From Bremia lactucae (Eukaryota > Oomycota > Peronosporomycetes > Peronosporales > Peronosporaceae), in the NCBI RefSeq assembly GCF_004359215.1, contig NW_027152029.1:1771865-1818187 (forward strand): 46,323 bases of DNA. The letters are read 5' to 3'. The translations under genes were made by a program, and so were the position numbers. Positions 8,654-18,730 of the stretch are shown piece after piece. Position 1 is the first letter of the stretch; each line of letters opens with the position of its first letter. The notes beneath the pieces were generated by a model, which was not told where the DNA came from, did no database searches, and was given only the letters and a program-made list of their open reading frames with translations.

Positions 8654-8810
8654 GCTACGACGGGGTGTATCGTTACATAAAATTAACACTTATAAATAGT
8701 TTATTAATATATTATCTAAAAGGTAGAGAATATTTGGAGAATATTACTTACATAGTAATGTTCAGAAATCTTATCCATAAATAGGTATAGGCCATTATAT
8801 CTATTTATCC
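8654..8810 (+). repeat. Family A LTR fragment
   Basis: This matches the first 150 bp or so of the A LTR (compare 37296-37450), including GTGTATCGTTACAT and ATATTTGGAGAATATTACT. It is truncated where the D integrase begins. Confidence 0.75.
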
Positions 8811-9443
8811 ACCACGACCTGATTGGCACGTTCTGTTTGGCCATTGATCTGAGGATGGTCTGCAGTCGACATGGGGAACTCGCCACCTAGCAGCCCAAGC
8901 ACTTGTCGCCAAAACCCAGACGTAAATCATTGATCCCGGTCCAATACTATGGACTCGGCCATCTCGTGTAATCGGTATACGCGATCCAGGACAAGAGAGC
9001 TGCCTACTTGCCTTTGATCGATGTCTTACATGGTGCTGAATGAACCATCTTGCTTAGACCGTTTACGAAGACGACGAGCCCCGTCCGACCCTAATGTGAA
9101 GTCTAGACTTACTGACTTCCAACAGTTGGTTGGAATCGGTAGCGGCTTCAGTGGCGCACTGCTGGACGGTGCAGGCTTTATGCTGACACTGTTCGCAAGA
9201 GCGAATATAGTTGGCCACCCATCTAAATAAGTGCGTTCACCAAAATTTCTCTGACACTCGTAAGAATGTCTTTTCACGGCCCAGATGCCCACTAGATGGC
9301 GCATCATGGAGCTCGTGAAGGGTCATCAGCTTGAGGTCTGTGTCATGAGGCACATAGATTCCCAAGGAATCACAAGGTGACAGCTGATGCCATAACAGGC
9401 CATCGATGAAGCTAAAGCGATTTACCTCAGCTTTCTCCTGCAT
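8811..9443 (-). pseudogene. Element D integrase (Ty3/gypsy)
   Basis: Reading leftward, the minus strand gives VPHDTDLKLMTLHELHD and GHLGREKTF (zinc-binding part), PTNCWKSVSLDFTLG (first core motif), VLDRVYRLHEMAESIVLDRDQ and FTSGFWRQVLGLLGG (second aspartate), then HPQINGQTERANQVV. Together these cover the zinc finger and most of the DDE core. Frameshifts near 9240 and 9020 and a stop in the DRDQ region inactivate it. The C-terminus is cut by the A LTR fragment. Confidence 0.88.
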
Positions 9444-9469
9444 TTTTTCGACCCCTCAGTGGTAGATGC

Positions 9470-10530
9470 GGACTCATGCGTCTCGCACGCTGGTTATTGC
9501 CATCGCTCTTCGGAAAGGGATTCCTCTTGCTGGGCGTCTTCGCCCCAGCAGGGGCCCAGGCATAGCAGCGCTCATATGACTGCGCTTGCCACATTTGTGA
9601 CAGACAACGTCTGCATTGCCCAACTCCATGGAAGTGACACCTGTTCTCTCGGCCGACGGCTTATACCAAGCTATCGCCGAGGCACTGTTGTAAAATTTCT
9701 CCTCAACTAAGGCAATTTGGATTCCATCGTTGACGGCACCTTTCTAATAAGAGCCTGTCACGATGAGCCATGACGTATTCCGTTCATAAACTTGGGCACT
9801 TTTATGTGCTCCCCAATCGGACCTACGGTAATTGATCCCGACAGCTAGTGCATCTCCTGCACATGCTCTTGCATAGATCGCTTCGCCTGCCACGCCCCGA
9901 AAACGCGCACCTTATGCAACACCTCGTTGTTTGGTGGCTGGCACATGGCGCGAGTCTTTGTCTTATAATCGCCCATGAAGGGAACACCTTGAATACGCTA
10001 TACCCGCCGAGTAAGCCCACTCTGAGGCTTTACCGCGCGGGTGCGACATGGAGTACGGCACCATCGGGCTGTCATCTTCGATTAGCTGCGACACACCGCA
10101 TTGCTTTACTGCTAACAGCCGATGGATATCGTGCGCGCTGCAGTTCCATCGAACTTGGGCGGGTCCATCCGAATAAGCCTCGGCTGAGAGCGGAGAGCAT
10201 CTTAACAGTCCTGTTGAAAGCCTCGCTTCGAGCCTGCTCTCGCCTTAGCTCATCCTGAGTCTGTGTGACAGACTCCGCCGTAGCATGGCTTTGTGCCTCG
10301 GACGCGACCCTTCGCTGTCCGAGCATGAGTGCGTCAAACTGCTCCAACTGAGTAACATGTTGCTCAGGAGACTACCCAAGACCCTGGCCATGGCTTGTTC
10401 CCTAAGTCCCTGCGCCGTCTGCTCAGCCAACTCCCGATGATGTTCGGAGGTGGGGGGAAATGAGTCCAATCGATATTGAGGCTCATCCTCACGTACACGC
10501 TCAAAGATGCGGGTCGTGGGAAGGATTTCA
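9470..10530 (-). pseudogene. Element D gag
   Basis: This is a minus-strand Gag remnant next to its LTR. A charged N-terminus (EDEPQYRLDSFPPTSEHHRELAEQ) is followed after a frameshift by MEQFDALMLGQRRVASEAQ and DELRREQARSEAFNRTVKML (likely coiled coil). Further on are KVPKFMNGIRHGS-like and RKVPSTMESKL segments, and a zinc knuckle VCHKCGKRSHMSAAM at about 9590 whose last cysteine is lost. It is joined almost directly to integrase at 9443, so protease, RT and RNase H have been deleted. Confidence 0.75.
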
Positions 10531-10540
10531 AGTTCCACCA
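10531..10540 (-). promoter_or_regulatory. Primer binding site of element D
   Basis: TGGTGGAACT on the minus strand lies two bases after the LTR end (10543). It differs from the TGGTAGCAC used by families A and C. Confidence 0.5.
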
Positions 10541-10542
10541 AG

Positions 10543-10990
10543 TGTAGACGGGCGCTACTTAAAGCTGCCACGTACTACGCACGCACACACCTTCGACGAT
10601 TTACCGCCTTCTCTCACGTGCAGTGAGGTTTGTGGTGGGCGCCTTAGCGACCTCACCCAACTCACGAAGTACACTGATAAAAGTGTCGTCACGGGAGCGG
10701 TAATCCGGCTCCTCGTGCAAACTTATCAAGTATATTGTAAGTTTAAGACTGATTTATATTTAATCGCATTAAATATAAATTTCTGTTATTACCTAGCATA
10801 AATGCCGTCTTTGTAGATAGACTAATATGTGCTGCGAGCGTATCGTTTTTGGGTATTTCGCATAGCGGATGACGCTAGGATGTACCAATGTGCATCACAT
10901 ACATAAGGGTGGGTCACATATATATGAAGCACACTTAAGTGGTAGGTTTTTTTTTTATTACTTCAATTAAGTACCTAGGAATTTAAGTTG
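10543..10990 (-). repeat. Element D 5-prime LTR (divergent family B LTR)
   Basis: This is a minus-orientation LTR similar along its length to the B LTR at 23326-23855: ACGGGAGCGGTAATCCGGCTC, GTGCAGTGAGG and ATGTGATGCACAT-type segments occur in order. The outer boundary near 10990 is approximate because the first part is diverged. This ties the solo B LTRs to the D-type gag-pol. Confidence 0.7.
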
Positions 10991-11308
10991 AATATAACAA
11001 TTCCAACGTAAATACTTCTTTATTATTTTCTCTTACAGAAATAATATTCATGTTTTAACGGTACACCCCGTTCCATTTCGTGCTAAACTGACGGCCCCGG
11101 GTCACTCGATGTTATGTAAGAGCTAATTCCTGTCTAGGACAGCGACTCAAAGAAGTAATTCACTATTCTTTCCAATCCTGGGTGCAGGTCCTAGTGCCGT
11201 GTCATCTTTTGTGCATTTGGGCATGTAAGTTCAGTGCTTAACAATTAATTCATTGTAAATGCCCACATAACGCGATAATCTTTTATCGATAAAGTCATCC
11301 AAGAATCT
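10991..11308. other. AT-rich intergenic DNA, 3-prime side of host gene cluster
   Basis: This holds a poly-T stretch and AT-rich DNA between the D LTR and the stop codon of the first host gene. I see no gene or repeat in it. It should contain the 3-prime UTR of the 11309-12406 gene. Confidence 0.5.
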
Positions 11309-12406
11309 TTACTCGCTCTGTTGATTACAAGCTTCCGCAGTGAATCTCGTAACGTCCAAGGAGCTTTGAGCAATGACGTTCTCGAGACGCTTTTCAATAT
11401 CGACGGTATGAAGCAAAATTCGCTGCATTAGAATCGCCGAGTCGCCATCTAATCCAGGAATCAGTGCCTGTAGATTCCGTTCGCCTTGCCACAATTGAAT
11501 AACTCCCGCTTTCAGTGAATACCCTTGAGCATCGAGGTCATCGAGACCTGATCCGTGTTCAAAATGAGTTTTAATAGCTTGCTGTTGCTTGTCGTCGTCG
11601 TCAAGATATGGCACGACAGCAATAAGCTGCAACGTGTCGTCTAACTCATTCAGAACCTTTTCAATCGAATGATCTTCTGGTGCTTTACGATCCACGGGAT
11701 TATAAGCCGGAGCTGAAGAATGCCGTTCTTCGCGCTTGGCCTCGTGACGGTCGTTCTCATGCGTTTCATCTTCCTTTTCAAAGCCTAAATTTGGATTCTC
11801 TACTGCGTGTTTACCTACACTTTTGCCCCAGCTTCCTTTGTCCCATTGAAAGACCTCAGGGAGCCCACAGTTGCTGAAAAATTGACCCAATGCCTCCTCT
11901 ACCAACGTATTACATGCACCTCCCGTCGTGCGTAGTTGCAACTCGACTTCTTTAAATTCACCCTCGATAGGTGTTTTTAAAAAAAATGGAAGTTTTAAGG
12001 TCTTGGCTGGGGGAAATTGATTGTGTTTCTCAATGGCGTCCAGGATGCCCAAGAGCTCTTTGTACGATTCCTCATTTGCGCGCTGCTGCGTTGGATACTG
12101 TCCAAAGAGATCCGGATGCGTACGCAAATAGAGCTTGCGCAACGTTTCTTTAAGAATTGGCACCTTGACTCCTTTTTGGCTCTTGTTGACGCGTAATTTC
12201 TTCCGACGGAGCGTGCGTTCGCTGACTTTTGTTCGTACAAAACTAATGCTGCTGGTTCGGGTTGATAGGAATGGAGGGTCGATAGAGCAAGGCACGCGGT
12301 GCTTATGCATTTGTTGCCAGGGAATTGCTGTGCTTAAGCGTGTAGACGCGTGCATTTGGAAGCGAGAAACGATAAGCGTCTGACGAGCTAGTGCGACGAA
12401 GCCCAT
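11309..12406 (-). CDS. Probable mitochondrial protein with DUF4460 (TCAIM N-terminal, HPD-containing) domain
   Basis: This is an intact 365-codon intronless gene. The first real ATG is at 12406 (MGFVALARQTLIVSRF); an upstream in-frame GTG is not used. Residues 1-70 are basic, poor in acids and rich in S/T, as in a mitochondrial presequence, and end SFVRTKVSERTLRRKK. Residues about 84-190 form a DUF4460-type domain: LRKLYLRTHPDLFGQYP with HPD at 97-99, then NEESYKELLGILDAIEKH and a beta-rich part ending QWDKGSWG. A polar linker (about 200-245) leads to a C-terminal domain (LNELDDTLQLIAVVPYL, HGSGLDDLDAQGYSLKAG, RILLHTVDIEKRL) shared with the neighbour at 12769-13389. DUF4460 is known from animal TCAIM, a mitochondrial matrix protein. 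A DnaJ-like role is only suggested by HPD. It is tandem to its paralogue and co-oriented with it. Confidence 0.85.
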   Translation of the reverse strand: MGFVALARQTLIVSRFQMHASTRLSTAIPWQQMHKHRVPCSIDPPFLSTRTSSISFVRTKVSERTLRRKKLRVNKSQKGVKVPILKETLRKLYLRTHPDLFGQYPTQQRANEESYKELLGILDAIEKHNQFPPAKTLKLPFFLKTPIEGEFKEVELQLRTTGGACNTLVEEALGQFFSNCGLPEVFQWDKGSWGKSVGKHAVENPNLGFEKEDETHENDRHEAKREERHSSAPAYNPVDRKAPEDHSIEKVLNELDDTLQLIAVVPYLDDDDKQQQAIKTHFEHGSGLDDLDAQGYSLKAGVIQLWQGERNLQALIPGLDGDSAILMQRILLHTVDIEKRLENVIAQSSLDVTRFTAEACNQQSE

Positions 12407-12431
12407 TACCACCGCTTTTCAGAGCCCTGAA

Positions 12432-12442
12432 GGCAAGAATGA
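12432..12442 (-). promoter_or_regulatory. Candidate initiator of the DUF4460 gene
   Basis: The minus strand reads TCATTCTTGCC about 26 to 36 bases upstream of the ATG at 12406. It fits the oomycete Inr pattern YCAYTYY. The upstream DNA is AT-rich, as is usual for these promoters. Confidence 0.45.
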
Positions 12443-12768
12443 ATAAAATTATTTATCACTTTTTTTGAGAGCAAAATATGCGTTTTTCGTAATGAGCACA
12501 AATTCGGGTCATGCCTGAAATTACATGTTGCCCATTTTCTTGTGCATTTTACGGCGAGGTATTCTTACAATCGTTCTTTATTTCTAACATAAGATAAGGA
12601 GAATTTATCAATGGTGCAAGTATACGTACATCATTTATACGGGACTTAGACGTCTTGATTGCCTGTGTCGAATCAAAAGTTAAGAGCAAAAGCAAAGCAC
12701 GCGGGCTCGACCAAGATCTCCGCAATACCTTGATGGTGTCGAGATGACTTCTTTTTTAACGGACAATC
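12443..12768. other. Intergenic spacer between the two paralogues
   Basis: This spacer holds the promoter side of the DUF4460 gene and the 3-prime end of the upstream paralogue. I see no further gene, repeat or RNA in it. Confidence 0.6.
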
Positions 12769-13389
12769 TCAAATGACCTGATTGTCTTCTTGCAACTCAT
12801 CTTTGTCATCGGGATCAACTCCACCATTCGAGAGCATCTCACGCACTTTTCTCTCAATATTAAGCGTGTGGAGCAGGATACGCTGCAGAATCTGGGCCGA
12901 ATCGGTATCCAATCCCTCAACAATCTTTGTAAGGTCGCGCTCACCCTTCCAAATCTTATGCGTCCCAGCTTTAATATTATACCCACGTTCATCAATCTCA
13001 TCAAGACCACTGCCACTCTCAAAGTGTTGGCGCACTTCCCCATACTCCTCTTCATCCATCAGTGGCACAGCAGCAATAATTTCAAAAACTTCATTGAGCT
13101 CTTTCAGCAAGTTTTCAATCGAAGCATCTTCAATTGTCATTTCACTGTCGTCAAATGCTAGCGTAGGTTCAATTTCGTTCTCTTCTGGCAGGACCACACG
13201 CTCGCTCACCTTTGTTCGCAAAAAGCCTACTCGAGTCGATAGGATCGGAGACTCCATCGCACAGGGCAAGCGCTGCCACTTCGTTCGCTGCAAGAATTGC
13301 TCATTAGCTACAAGAGGACAAACGCGCATACGGGAATAGAGGAATCGAGAAGTGGCGCGTGCCTGACGAGCTACCGACATGAAGGCCAT
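12769..13389 (-). CDS. Short paralogue of the DUF4460 protein, lacking the HPD domain
   Basis: This is an intact 206-codon intronless gene starting at ATG 13389 (MAFMSVARQARATSRF). Its N-terminus aligns with that of the gene at 11309-12406 (MGFVALARQ..) and both share the block PxLSTR...F.RTKVSER (residues 49-64). It then goes almost straight to the common C-terminal domain: ENLLKELNEVFEIIAAVPLM, HFESGSGLDEIDERGYNIKAG, KIWKGERDLTKIVEGLD and RILLHTLNIERKVREML. The roughly 170-residue segment with the HPD motif is absent. A mitochondrial presequence is likely from the basic N-terminus (R, S, no acids to residue 29). The tail is acidic (DPDDKDELQEDN). Function unknown. The pair arose by tandem duplication with gain or loss of one domain. 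Confidence 0.85.
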   Translation of the reverse strand: MAFMSVARQARATSRFLYSRMRVCPLVANEQFLQRTKWQRLPCAMESPILSTRVGFLRTKVSERVVLPEENEIEPTLAFDDSEMTIEDASIENLLKELNEVFEIIAAVPLMDEEEYGEVRQHFESGSGLDEIDERGYNIKAGTHKIWKGERDLTKIVEGLDTDSAQILQRILLHTLNIERKVREMLSNGGVDPDDKDELQEDNQVI

Positions 13390-15003
13390 GACGCAAGGCG
13401 AAGAGTGTTGTTTTTATTGGTTTTGAGTCATTTCTTGTACAGCGTGATATTAGGTACGTAGTCCATTATTGCTTCAAAACTTTTTTTATTTTCAAGCTGA
13501 CAAGCAATAGTAGCCGAAGATGCTTTTTTAGCCGCTTAATACTCCATAATAGCTCAAATTTAAAATTTAAAATAGTTTCTTACATCCTTGACAACCTCAA
13601 AATGGAAACTGCAAAAAAAAAGTAGCGTAAATAATACTGTACATACAGTACATCGTCTGATACAACCGTTTGCTCTTGAGGTCACGGGAGAGCTGTAACA
13701 TGAGTTATTTAAATAGTGTCGGAAAACCTAAAGTGACCTCAGGCAATTTGCATACAAGGCCAATGCAAGTCTTTAACGCTACCAGTAGCTAGAAAGCCTG
13801 TTGCATGTGACAGAAAAACACGATCTAGAATATTTTCGTGCCTTACATAATAGCACTCCTCTGAATTATGCAATGCGGAGACCTCCAACACATTCATGAG
13901 CGCACATTGCAATGAAGTTCAGTCGCAAATAATAAACTGTTTTTGGGAATATGCGTCCAATATTGCGCAAAAGTTTGTTTCGCGAGGAACATGAAAGTTT
14001 GCAGCGATTGATCGAAGAGCATTTTTTTATTTGGTGATGAGCAAGCTAAGTGACTCCTACACGGCCCCGAAGACTTCGCAAAAAAAATTGCGTCTTAATA
14101 CGGCAATGTGAAGAATGCGTCTTTTTACATGACAGGACGTCGACGCTGGCATACCTCTAAATCGTTAAGTTGCTTGCTAATCACTTTTGAGTACCGCGAG
14201 TTTTTACGTGTTTGTATAGAAGTCGGATGAAAACCTATTTGCGCTTAAAATATTAGAGGAAGGCACCTTGAATTCTCTTGGTAGAACCACCTTTTGCCAT
14301 CACGGCCGGTCGGCTGCTTTTGTTTTGATACGGAAAACAGCCTGCATTTTCGTGGCTTATTGCAGTTAGGACGTCGACAGCTTGATTTAAACCTCGCATT
14401 AGCTTGAACGATATTGTGCTTTCCCTTGAAATTAATTAGCTATTTCTTACATCGCAGTGTTCTAGCCATTAATTTTTAGCATCACATTCCAGAATCTTAA
14501 GTTGTAATCGCGATAACTTTTTTTCTGTTTGAAAGTAATCGTTAAAAGGTATAACAACTCCCGCCAAACAAAATAATTGAAAATTGCTGCTGCAGTGCGA
14601 GGGAGCACCAGCGCAGACTACTCGTATAATTGTATACTCTAATAATAATCTAAAAGATTTGCATATCCATTCCAACGAAAGAAGACCTTCACGATTACAG
14701 TCTGTCAGAAAAAAATTAAAATCCGCCCGTGTCTAGCATTTTAAATACTGAAAATTCGGGATCTAATTACGCACCTTGTGATAGTCAAACCCAATAAGAG
14801 CTCTGCAGACCTAATTGGCCTGGCGTCGAATGAATAAGAAGTATCTCTGACATTTATTTTGTCTAGCTTGGTCCCGACGAACAAAAAAAAAAATAGTGCG
14901 TTTGATACACGCTGAATGATAGCTTTTAGATTTTTTTAATTATCTGAAACTTACTCAATTCAGCAAAAACTTGGACAAGACAAACGTAATTTAAACACTC
15001 AAT
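13390..15003. other. Host intergenic region, 1.6 kb
   Basis: This is AT-rich, non-repetitive DNA between two co-oriented genes. I see no protein family, tRNA or LTR. A 68-codon minus-strand frame (14469-14675) has no recognisable motif and I treat it as chance. The promoter of the short paralogue lies at the left edge: CACTCTTCGCC about 20 bases before its ATG loosely fits an initiator, with CCAAT just upstream. Confidence 0.55.
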
Positions 15004-15762
15004 TTAATCATGCTTGGTACCAGTGGTCGTGGCAAAACGCCTCTTTAGTCTTGGGAGCACAAGGCCACCTACGATAGCAACCACTATAAGCTGCATCGTC
15101 GTGGCGCTATCAATAATGTCTCCACGCGATCGTAGCTCGCGCAGAATAAGCCCAGCTTTGCAGCTCAGGAAATTGTACGGAACGAGCCCAAATAGCGGGC
15201 CTAACGTAAATTGGCCTAGCGGAATGGCCAAGTGGGGCGACGCCATGTTAATAAACCAATTGGGGGTGAATGGAAATACGCGCAGGAATATCATATTCAG
15301 CGCCATTTCGTCGCGATGTGCGTCCAATATACTTCTTAAGCGATCGAGTTTTTGCGGAAAAAAGTGCGTGACGACGCGGTAGCCAAAACGCCGCGAAAGG
15401 AGAAACATAAAGACCGATCCCAGTGTGTTGTTAGCCAAGCACAGAGGAAATCCCAGCGTCATCCCAAACAACGCGCCGCCCAATAGATTGAAAAATACGG
15501 TGCCCGGAATCGCAAATGTTTGCAGGTATAGATAGCAGCCCATGTGTGCGAGCAAAAGTGAACCTCGTTGGCGCTCGGAGAAGCTCTGAAGGGTCTTGCC
15601 TAGCTCTTGAGCTGCCTCGAGCGTTGTAGGCAGTCGAAGCGCGAGCCACTCGGTGTCTGTGAGCGTCGAGATTACCAGCGAGTGCAACATCACGCCTAAT
15701 AGCGCCGTGGTGACTATGAAAACGACGCCCACGAGCTGAAGATCACGGCGCCAGTCCGACAT
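15004..15762 (-). CDS. TMEM41-like VTT/SNARE-associated (DedA superfamily) membrane protein
   Basis: This is an intact 252-codon intronless gene. The first ATG is at 15762 (MSDWRRDLQLVG); an upstream in-frame TTG should not be used. A signal-anchor-like helix covers residues 9-32. The VTT core spans about 75-215: FAIPGTVFFNLLGGALFG, then LCLANNTLGSVFMFLLSRRFG, then the diagnostic FLRVFPFTPNWFINMASPHL and FTLGPLFGLVPYNFLSCKAG. A last helix is at about 226-240, followed by a basic tail. Known relatives TMEM41B and VMP1 are ER lipid scramblases needed for lipid supply to autophagosomes and lipoproteins. The same role here is inferred from family. The first codons and upstream 450 bp are duplicated at 22104-22577, and only that upstream segment separates the gene from element E. 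Confidence 0.92.
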   Translation of the reverse strand: MSDWRRDLQLVGVVFIVTTALLGVMLHSLVISTLTDTEWLALRLPTTLEAAQELGKTLQSFSERQRGSLLLAHMGCYLYLQTFAIPGTVFFNLLGGALFGMTLGFPLCLANNTLGSVFMFLLSRRFGYRVVTHFFPQKLDRLRSILDAHRDEMALNMIFLRVFPFTPNWFINMASPHLAIPLGQFTLGPLFGLVPYNFLSCKAGLILRELRSRGDIIDSATTMQLIVVAIVGGLVLPRLKRRFATTTGTKHD

Positions 15763-16208
15763 CGTTGCTAAACTTTGTCGACTGCTGCGGATCCTGTTCA
15801 AGAAAGTGTTCGGAAGAACGGGGGGTAGGTTATTTTTTGGAAATTTTTATTTTGTTATTTGAATGGATTTTATTGCCAGATCGTTATTAATTAAAAAAAA
15901 GAATGCCAGTTAGCAAACAGTTTAACTAAGTAAAATTTTAGGAAAACATGATCCTTTGGCTGATGTATATTTGGTAAGGCTGTAGAGATAGAGTGCGGCA
16001 ACCGATTCTAGTTTACAGATGGACAAAGGTCTAAGTCCTTCATACTAGCCATAGAAGGATATGAATATTAAAAATAACGACGACAAGAAACAGTCTCTAA
16101 TTTGCTCTACACTGTTTAGTAAGTATACTTCGTTACGACGTAGTGCTAGCTAAGTAAAATAAACAGGTGTTCCTTGTACCGCACACTATCTCCGTCCCAG
16201 CGCGAGAT
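15746..16208. repeat. Left copy of 465-bp duplication flanking element E
   Basis: This runs from within codon 6 of the TMEM41-like gene to the LTR start. It matches 22104-22577 throughout, with about 10 percent difference by eye. It ends CAGCGCGAGAT at the LTR. The right copy ends CAGCGCGAGAT and continues TCATTTG, the unoccupied continuation. Confidence 0.9.
15855..15868 (-). promoter_or_regulatory. Possible initiator of the TMEM41-like gene
   Basis: The minus strand has CCATTCAAATAA about 95 to 105 bases before the ATG, a loose match to YCAYTYY plus AT-rich downstream bases. The duplicated copy near 22210 has lost the match. Low confidence. Confidence 0.3.
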
Positions 16209-16458
16209 TGTCAGGACCATTCAACTCGCTGAGCCCATGACCACTCATTTCGATTTATCTTTTATACCATTCCTTTTCTATTGATTCAAATTACATATGC
16301 GCCATAATAAAAACAAGTAAAAAGGTTGGCGCAATAAGGAGAGATGATACTTAGTAATAATTAGATTTAGGATAGGCGATCCTTAGAGGATGAGCCAAAA
16401 GTATCGGCTAGTAAAGCAAAAAAAATAATTCAGTCGTAATTTACCCTCATTCCTCACA
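16209..16458 (+). repeat. Family E 5-prime LTR
   Basis: It starts TGTCAGGACC and ends about CCTCACA. It matches 21849-22095. The exact right end is uncertain by up to 9 bases because the similarity runs on into AGTGGTACC/AGAGGTCCC. Confidence 0.85.
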
Positions 16459-16460
16459 AG

Positions 16461-16472
16461 TGGTACCACTTG
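16461..16472 (+). promoter_or_regulatory. Primer binding site of element E
   Basis: TGGTACCACTTG lies two bases after the LTR end, starting with the TGG complement of a tRNA CCA end. The tRNA is not identified. Confidence 0.5.
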
Positions 16473-16478
16473 TTGGTC

Positions 16479-16617
16479 TTCCGCTCGCTTCTTCGCCGTC
16501 CGCTCGCTTCTTCGCCGTCCGCTCGCTTCTTCGCCGTCCGCTCGCTTCTTCGCCGTCTACTCGCTTCTTCGCCGTCTGCTCGCTTCTTCGCCGTCCGCTC
16601 GCTTCTTTGCCGTCCGT
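16479..16617. repeat. 19-bp minisatellite, about 7 copies
   Basis: The unit is CCGCTCGCTTCTTCGCCGT, with 1-2 base variants in later copies. It lies in the untranslated leader of element E. Because 19 is not a multiple of 3, any frame through it shows a 57-bp (19-residue) peptide period on either strand. This explains the long R/S-rich open frames there, which I do not call genes. Confidence 0.85.
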
Positions 16618-16619
16618 TC

Positions 16620-17270
16620 GCGCTTCGCTGGATTGCACTGCGTTGGATTGCCCAGCACTACTTGTAGCGTAAGGGATTCCACTCGCAGCCAGTAACGTAC
16701 TGCTTGTAGCGTGGGAATTTCCGCTCGCAGTCAACTGCTCCATTCCTTTGGAAGCGCTGCGTAGCAGTTTTGATTGTGTGGCTTCAGTATCCACTGTAAC
16801 TCTAAGCGTCTGCCTGACAGATATAGTCGCTTAGTCTGTGTGAGGTTGGGACCGGCTTAACACGGTGAAACAGTTAATCCATCTGGAATAAGATTGAATC
16901 TCTTACCCATTACGCTTAATGGCTAAAGAAAGTCGTTGAGATTTATGAGCAAAAAGCTAAAAGCTAATAATCAGATTCCATACTACTGTAGTAAGGCTTT
17001 CCTCTTTGAGTACGGTGAAAAGTCTGCAAAGACTGCGAACGATTTGCCTGCGTCATTACAAAAGACCCGACGCATTACAAAAGGCCCGACGCATTGCAAA
17101 GATCTTAGCAAAGCAACTCACCAAGGAGAAAGGATGCCTGCCCAAGCAAGAGTCCACCTTATCAGCTCCGTTACACGAGGTATACGCGCTTTTAGAAGAA
17201 GCCGAGCGCACCATTTTTAAGGATCTTCGGTTCAACTTAAGAGCCTAGTCTTTTTATAGTTCCGAACACA
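16620..17270. other. Element E leader, no recognised gene
   Basis: This stretch lies between the minisatellite and gag. It includes a short duplicated GACGCATTACAAAAG-type motif near 17060-17095 (GACCCGACGCATTACAAA / GGCCCGACGCATTGCAAA). Small open frames here lack family motifs. Confidence 0.45.
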
Positions 17271-18275
17271 TTCTTCTTCCATTATGGGCAACCCTCAAAC
17301 GCCGAGCTAATGCAGCAAATGATGCACATGCTACAGCAACAACAAGAGTTAATCAAAACATTCGCTAATTCCTAAAAGATAGGTGGGCTTAAGGTGGACG
17401 GGCTAAGGATGCCGACGTAAAGCGGAAAAAGCGAAGAGTCGGTTCGCCTTTATTACGCGCAAGTACAGCAATATTTTATTGCGCACGGTAAGAAGTGGAA
17501 AGAGGACGCAAAGGCTCCTCAAGTACTTGCCGTACTAGGAAGCTCATTGCGAGGACCAGCAGCACAATGGCTCTTGCTGCATCAAAAAAGAAATTCACTC
17601 AGCCGATGAGTTTTCTCTAGCAGTGAAAAAAAAACAATTCGTCTTTGCGGATCTGCAACAACGTCTTCGAGACGATCTGCATCGGCTGAGACAAGCCAAT
17701 TGCAAAGGCTTAACGGACTACATTGCGAAATCTCGACACATTATTTCGCAAGTTGAGGACATGACTCGAGTTGACATTTCATCTATTTTCAACGAGGGTT
17801 TAAAGCAAGAACTCAAGAAGAAGTTCAATATCGACGGGGAAACGCACTGTAGGATGCTATTACTGTGGCGCTCGATTTTGAACGCACACATTCGGGTGTT
17901 TATCATCACCACAACGCTACAAAACCTCGTCCTGGTCCACAAAATGTGGCCAGAGAATTAAACAAGAAGCCAGAGCCGATGGAAATCGGCAATGCTCGGC
18001 CATTTAATAGGTCTTCTTGCGTCCATAATCGACGTCGAAATAAACGAAAGTGTGCATACTGCAAAATACTGGGGCACACGATTCAGCAGTGTTACAAGCG
18101 CAGGAACCAGCAAAATAATCGCGGCAACGGATATCGTCGCGATCGTGCGAACGCCAACTATTTCGTGAATGAGTCAGTTAAAGAAGAAACCATCGCGACT
18201 GCGTCAAACGAAGCTATCACCACACTATGTGAAGCTGACTTTGCTTCCTTCACGGGAAAAGATTTGATCATCTAA
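17271..18275 (+). pseudogene. Element E gag
   Basis: This is a plus-strand Gag remnant over several frames. It has a glutamine-rich helix (LMQQMMHMLQQQQELIKTF, about 17310), a capsid-like part (YYAQVQQYFIAHGKKWK and SSLRGPAAQWLLLHQK, about 17450-17590; LRQANCKGLTDYIAKSR, about 17680) and an exact zinc knuckle CAYCKILGHTIQQC (C-X2-C-X4-H-X4-C) at 18051-18092. A basic tail follows. A stop after LIKTFANS and frameshifts near 17600 and 17850 inactivate it. Confidence 0.85.
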
Positions 18276-18730
18276 AAGGGTCATCTTGACGATCGTGCTG
18301 TCAATATGATACTCGATTCTGGCGCCACATGCAATGGGGTGAAGCCGAGTTTGCTGCAATGCGTCATGTCCTGAAATGGCTTTCAAGTCACTCGTTTCGA
18401 AGGCACTAATAACACCAAAAATAAGTGAAGAAAGGAGTCGCCAATAGCCCATTTGATGATAATCGAATTTCTGACGTTCCGGTCATTGAGTGGCCAATGA
18501 GCAATTGCCATGATGTAATTCCGGGTAAGCCCTGGTGTGCTGCGCACGAGCCAATCATTAATTGACGTACTCATCAAGTTTCGTTCAAAAGTGGTGACAT
18601 ACCATATGATGAGGTTGTGAATCGGTCATTATTCCTCTGCTGACTTCTTAAGGAAATTGAAGACATCACAATTTGAAGAAGTCTATCGTGTCAAAATTTA
18701 TCAAGAGTCGGAATTTACAAAACCTCGTGA
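18276..18730 (+). pseudogene. Element E aspartic protease
   Basis: NMILDSGATCNGVKPSLLQ at about 18300 carries the retropepsin active-site motif DSGA. It follows gag directly. The downstream sequence to 18730 is heavily shifted and only partly readable. The domain is inactive. Confidence 0.7.

Noticed and set aside
12407..12412. Start of the DUF4460 gene two codons upstream
   Set aside because: That codon is GTG. ATG at 12406 aligns with the start of the paralogue.
14469..14675. 68-codon frame between the host genes
   Set aside because: AT-rich composition, no motif, no initiator-like sequence near its ATG.
15763..15801. N-terminal extension of the TMEM41-like protein by 13 residues
   Set aside because: It would need TTG as start codon. 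The first ATG is at 15762 and the extension lies in a non-coding duplicated segment.
16447..16794. Antisense open frame of 115 codons rich in R, K, E and G over the minisatellite
   Set aside because: A 19-bp repeat that is open in one frame is open over the entire array. The residues simply reflect the repeat unit, and there is no conserved domain.
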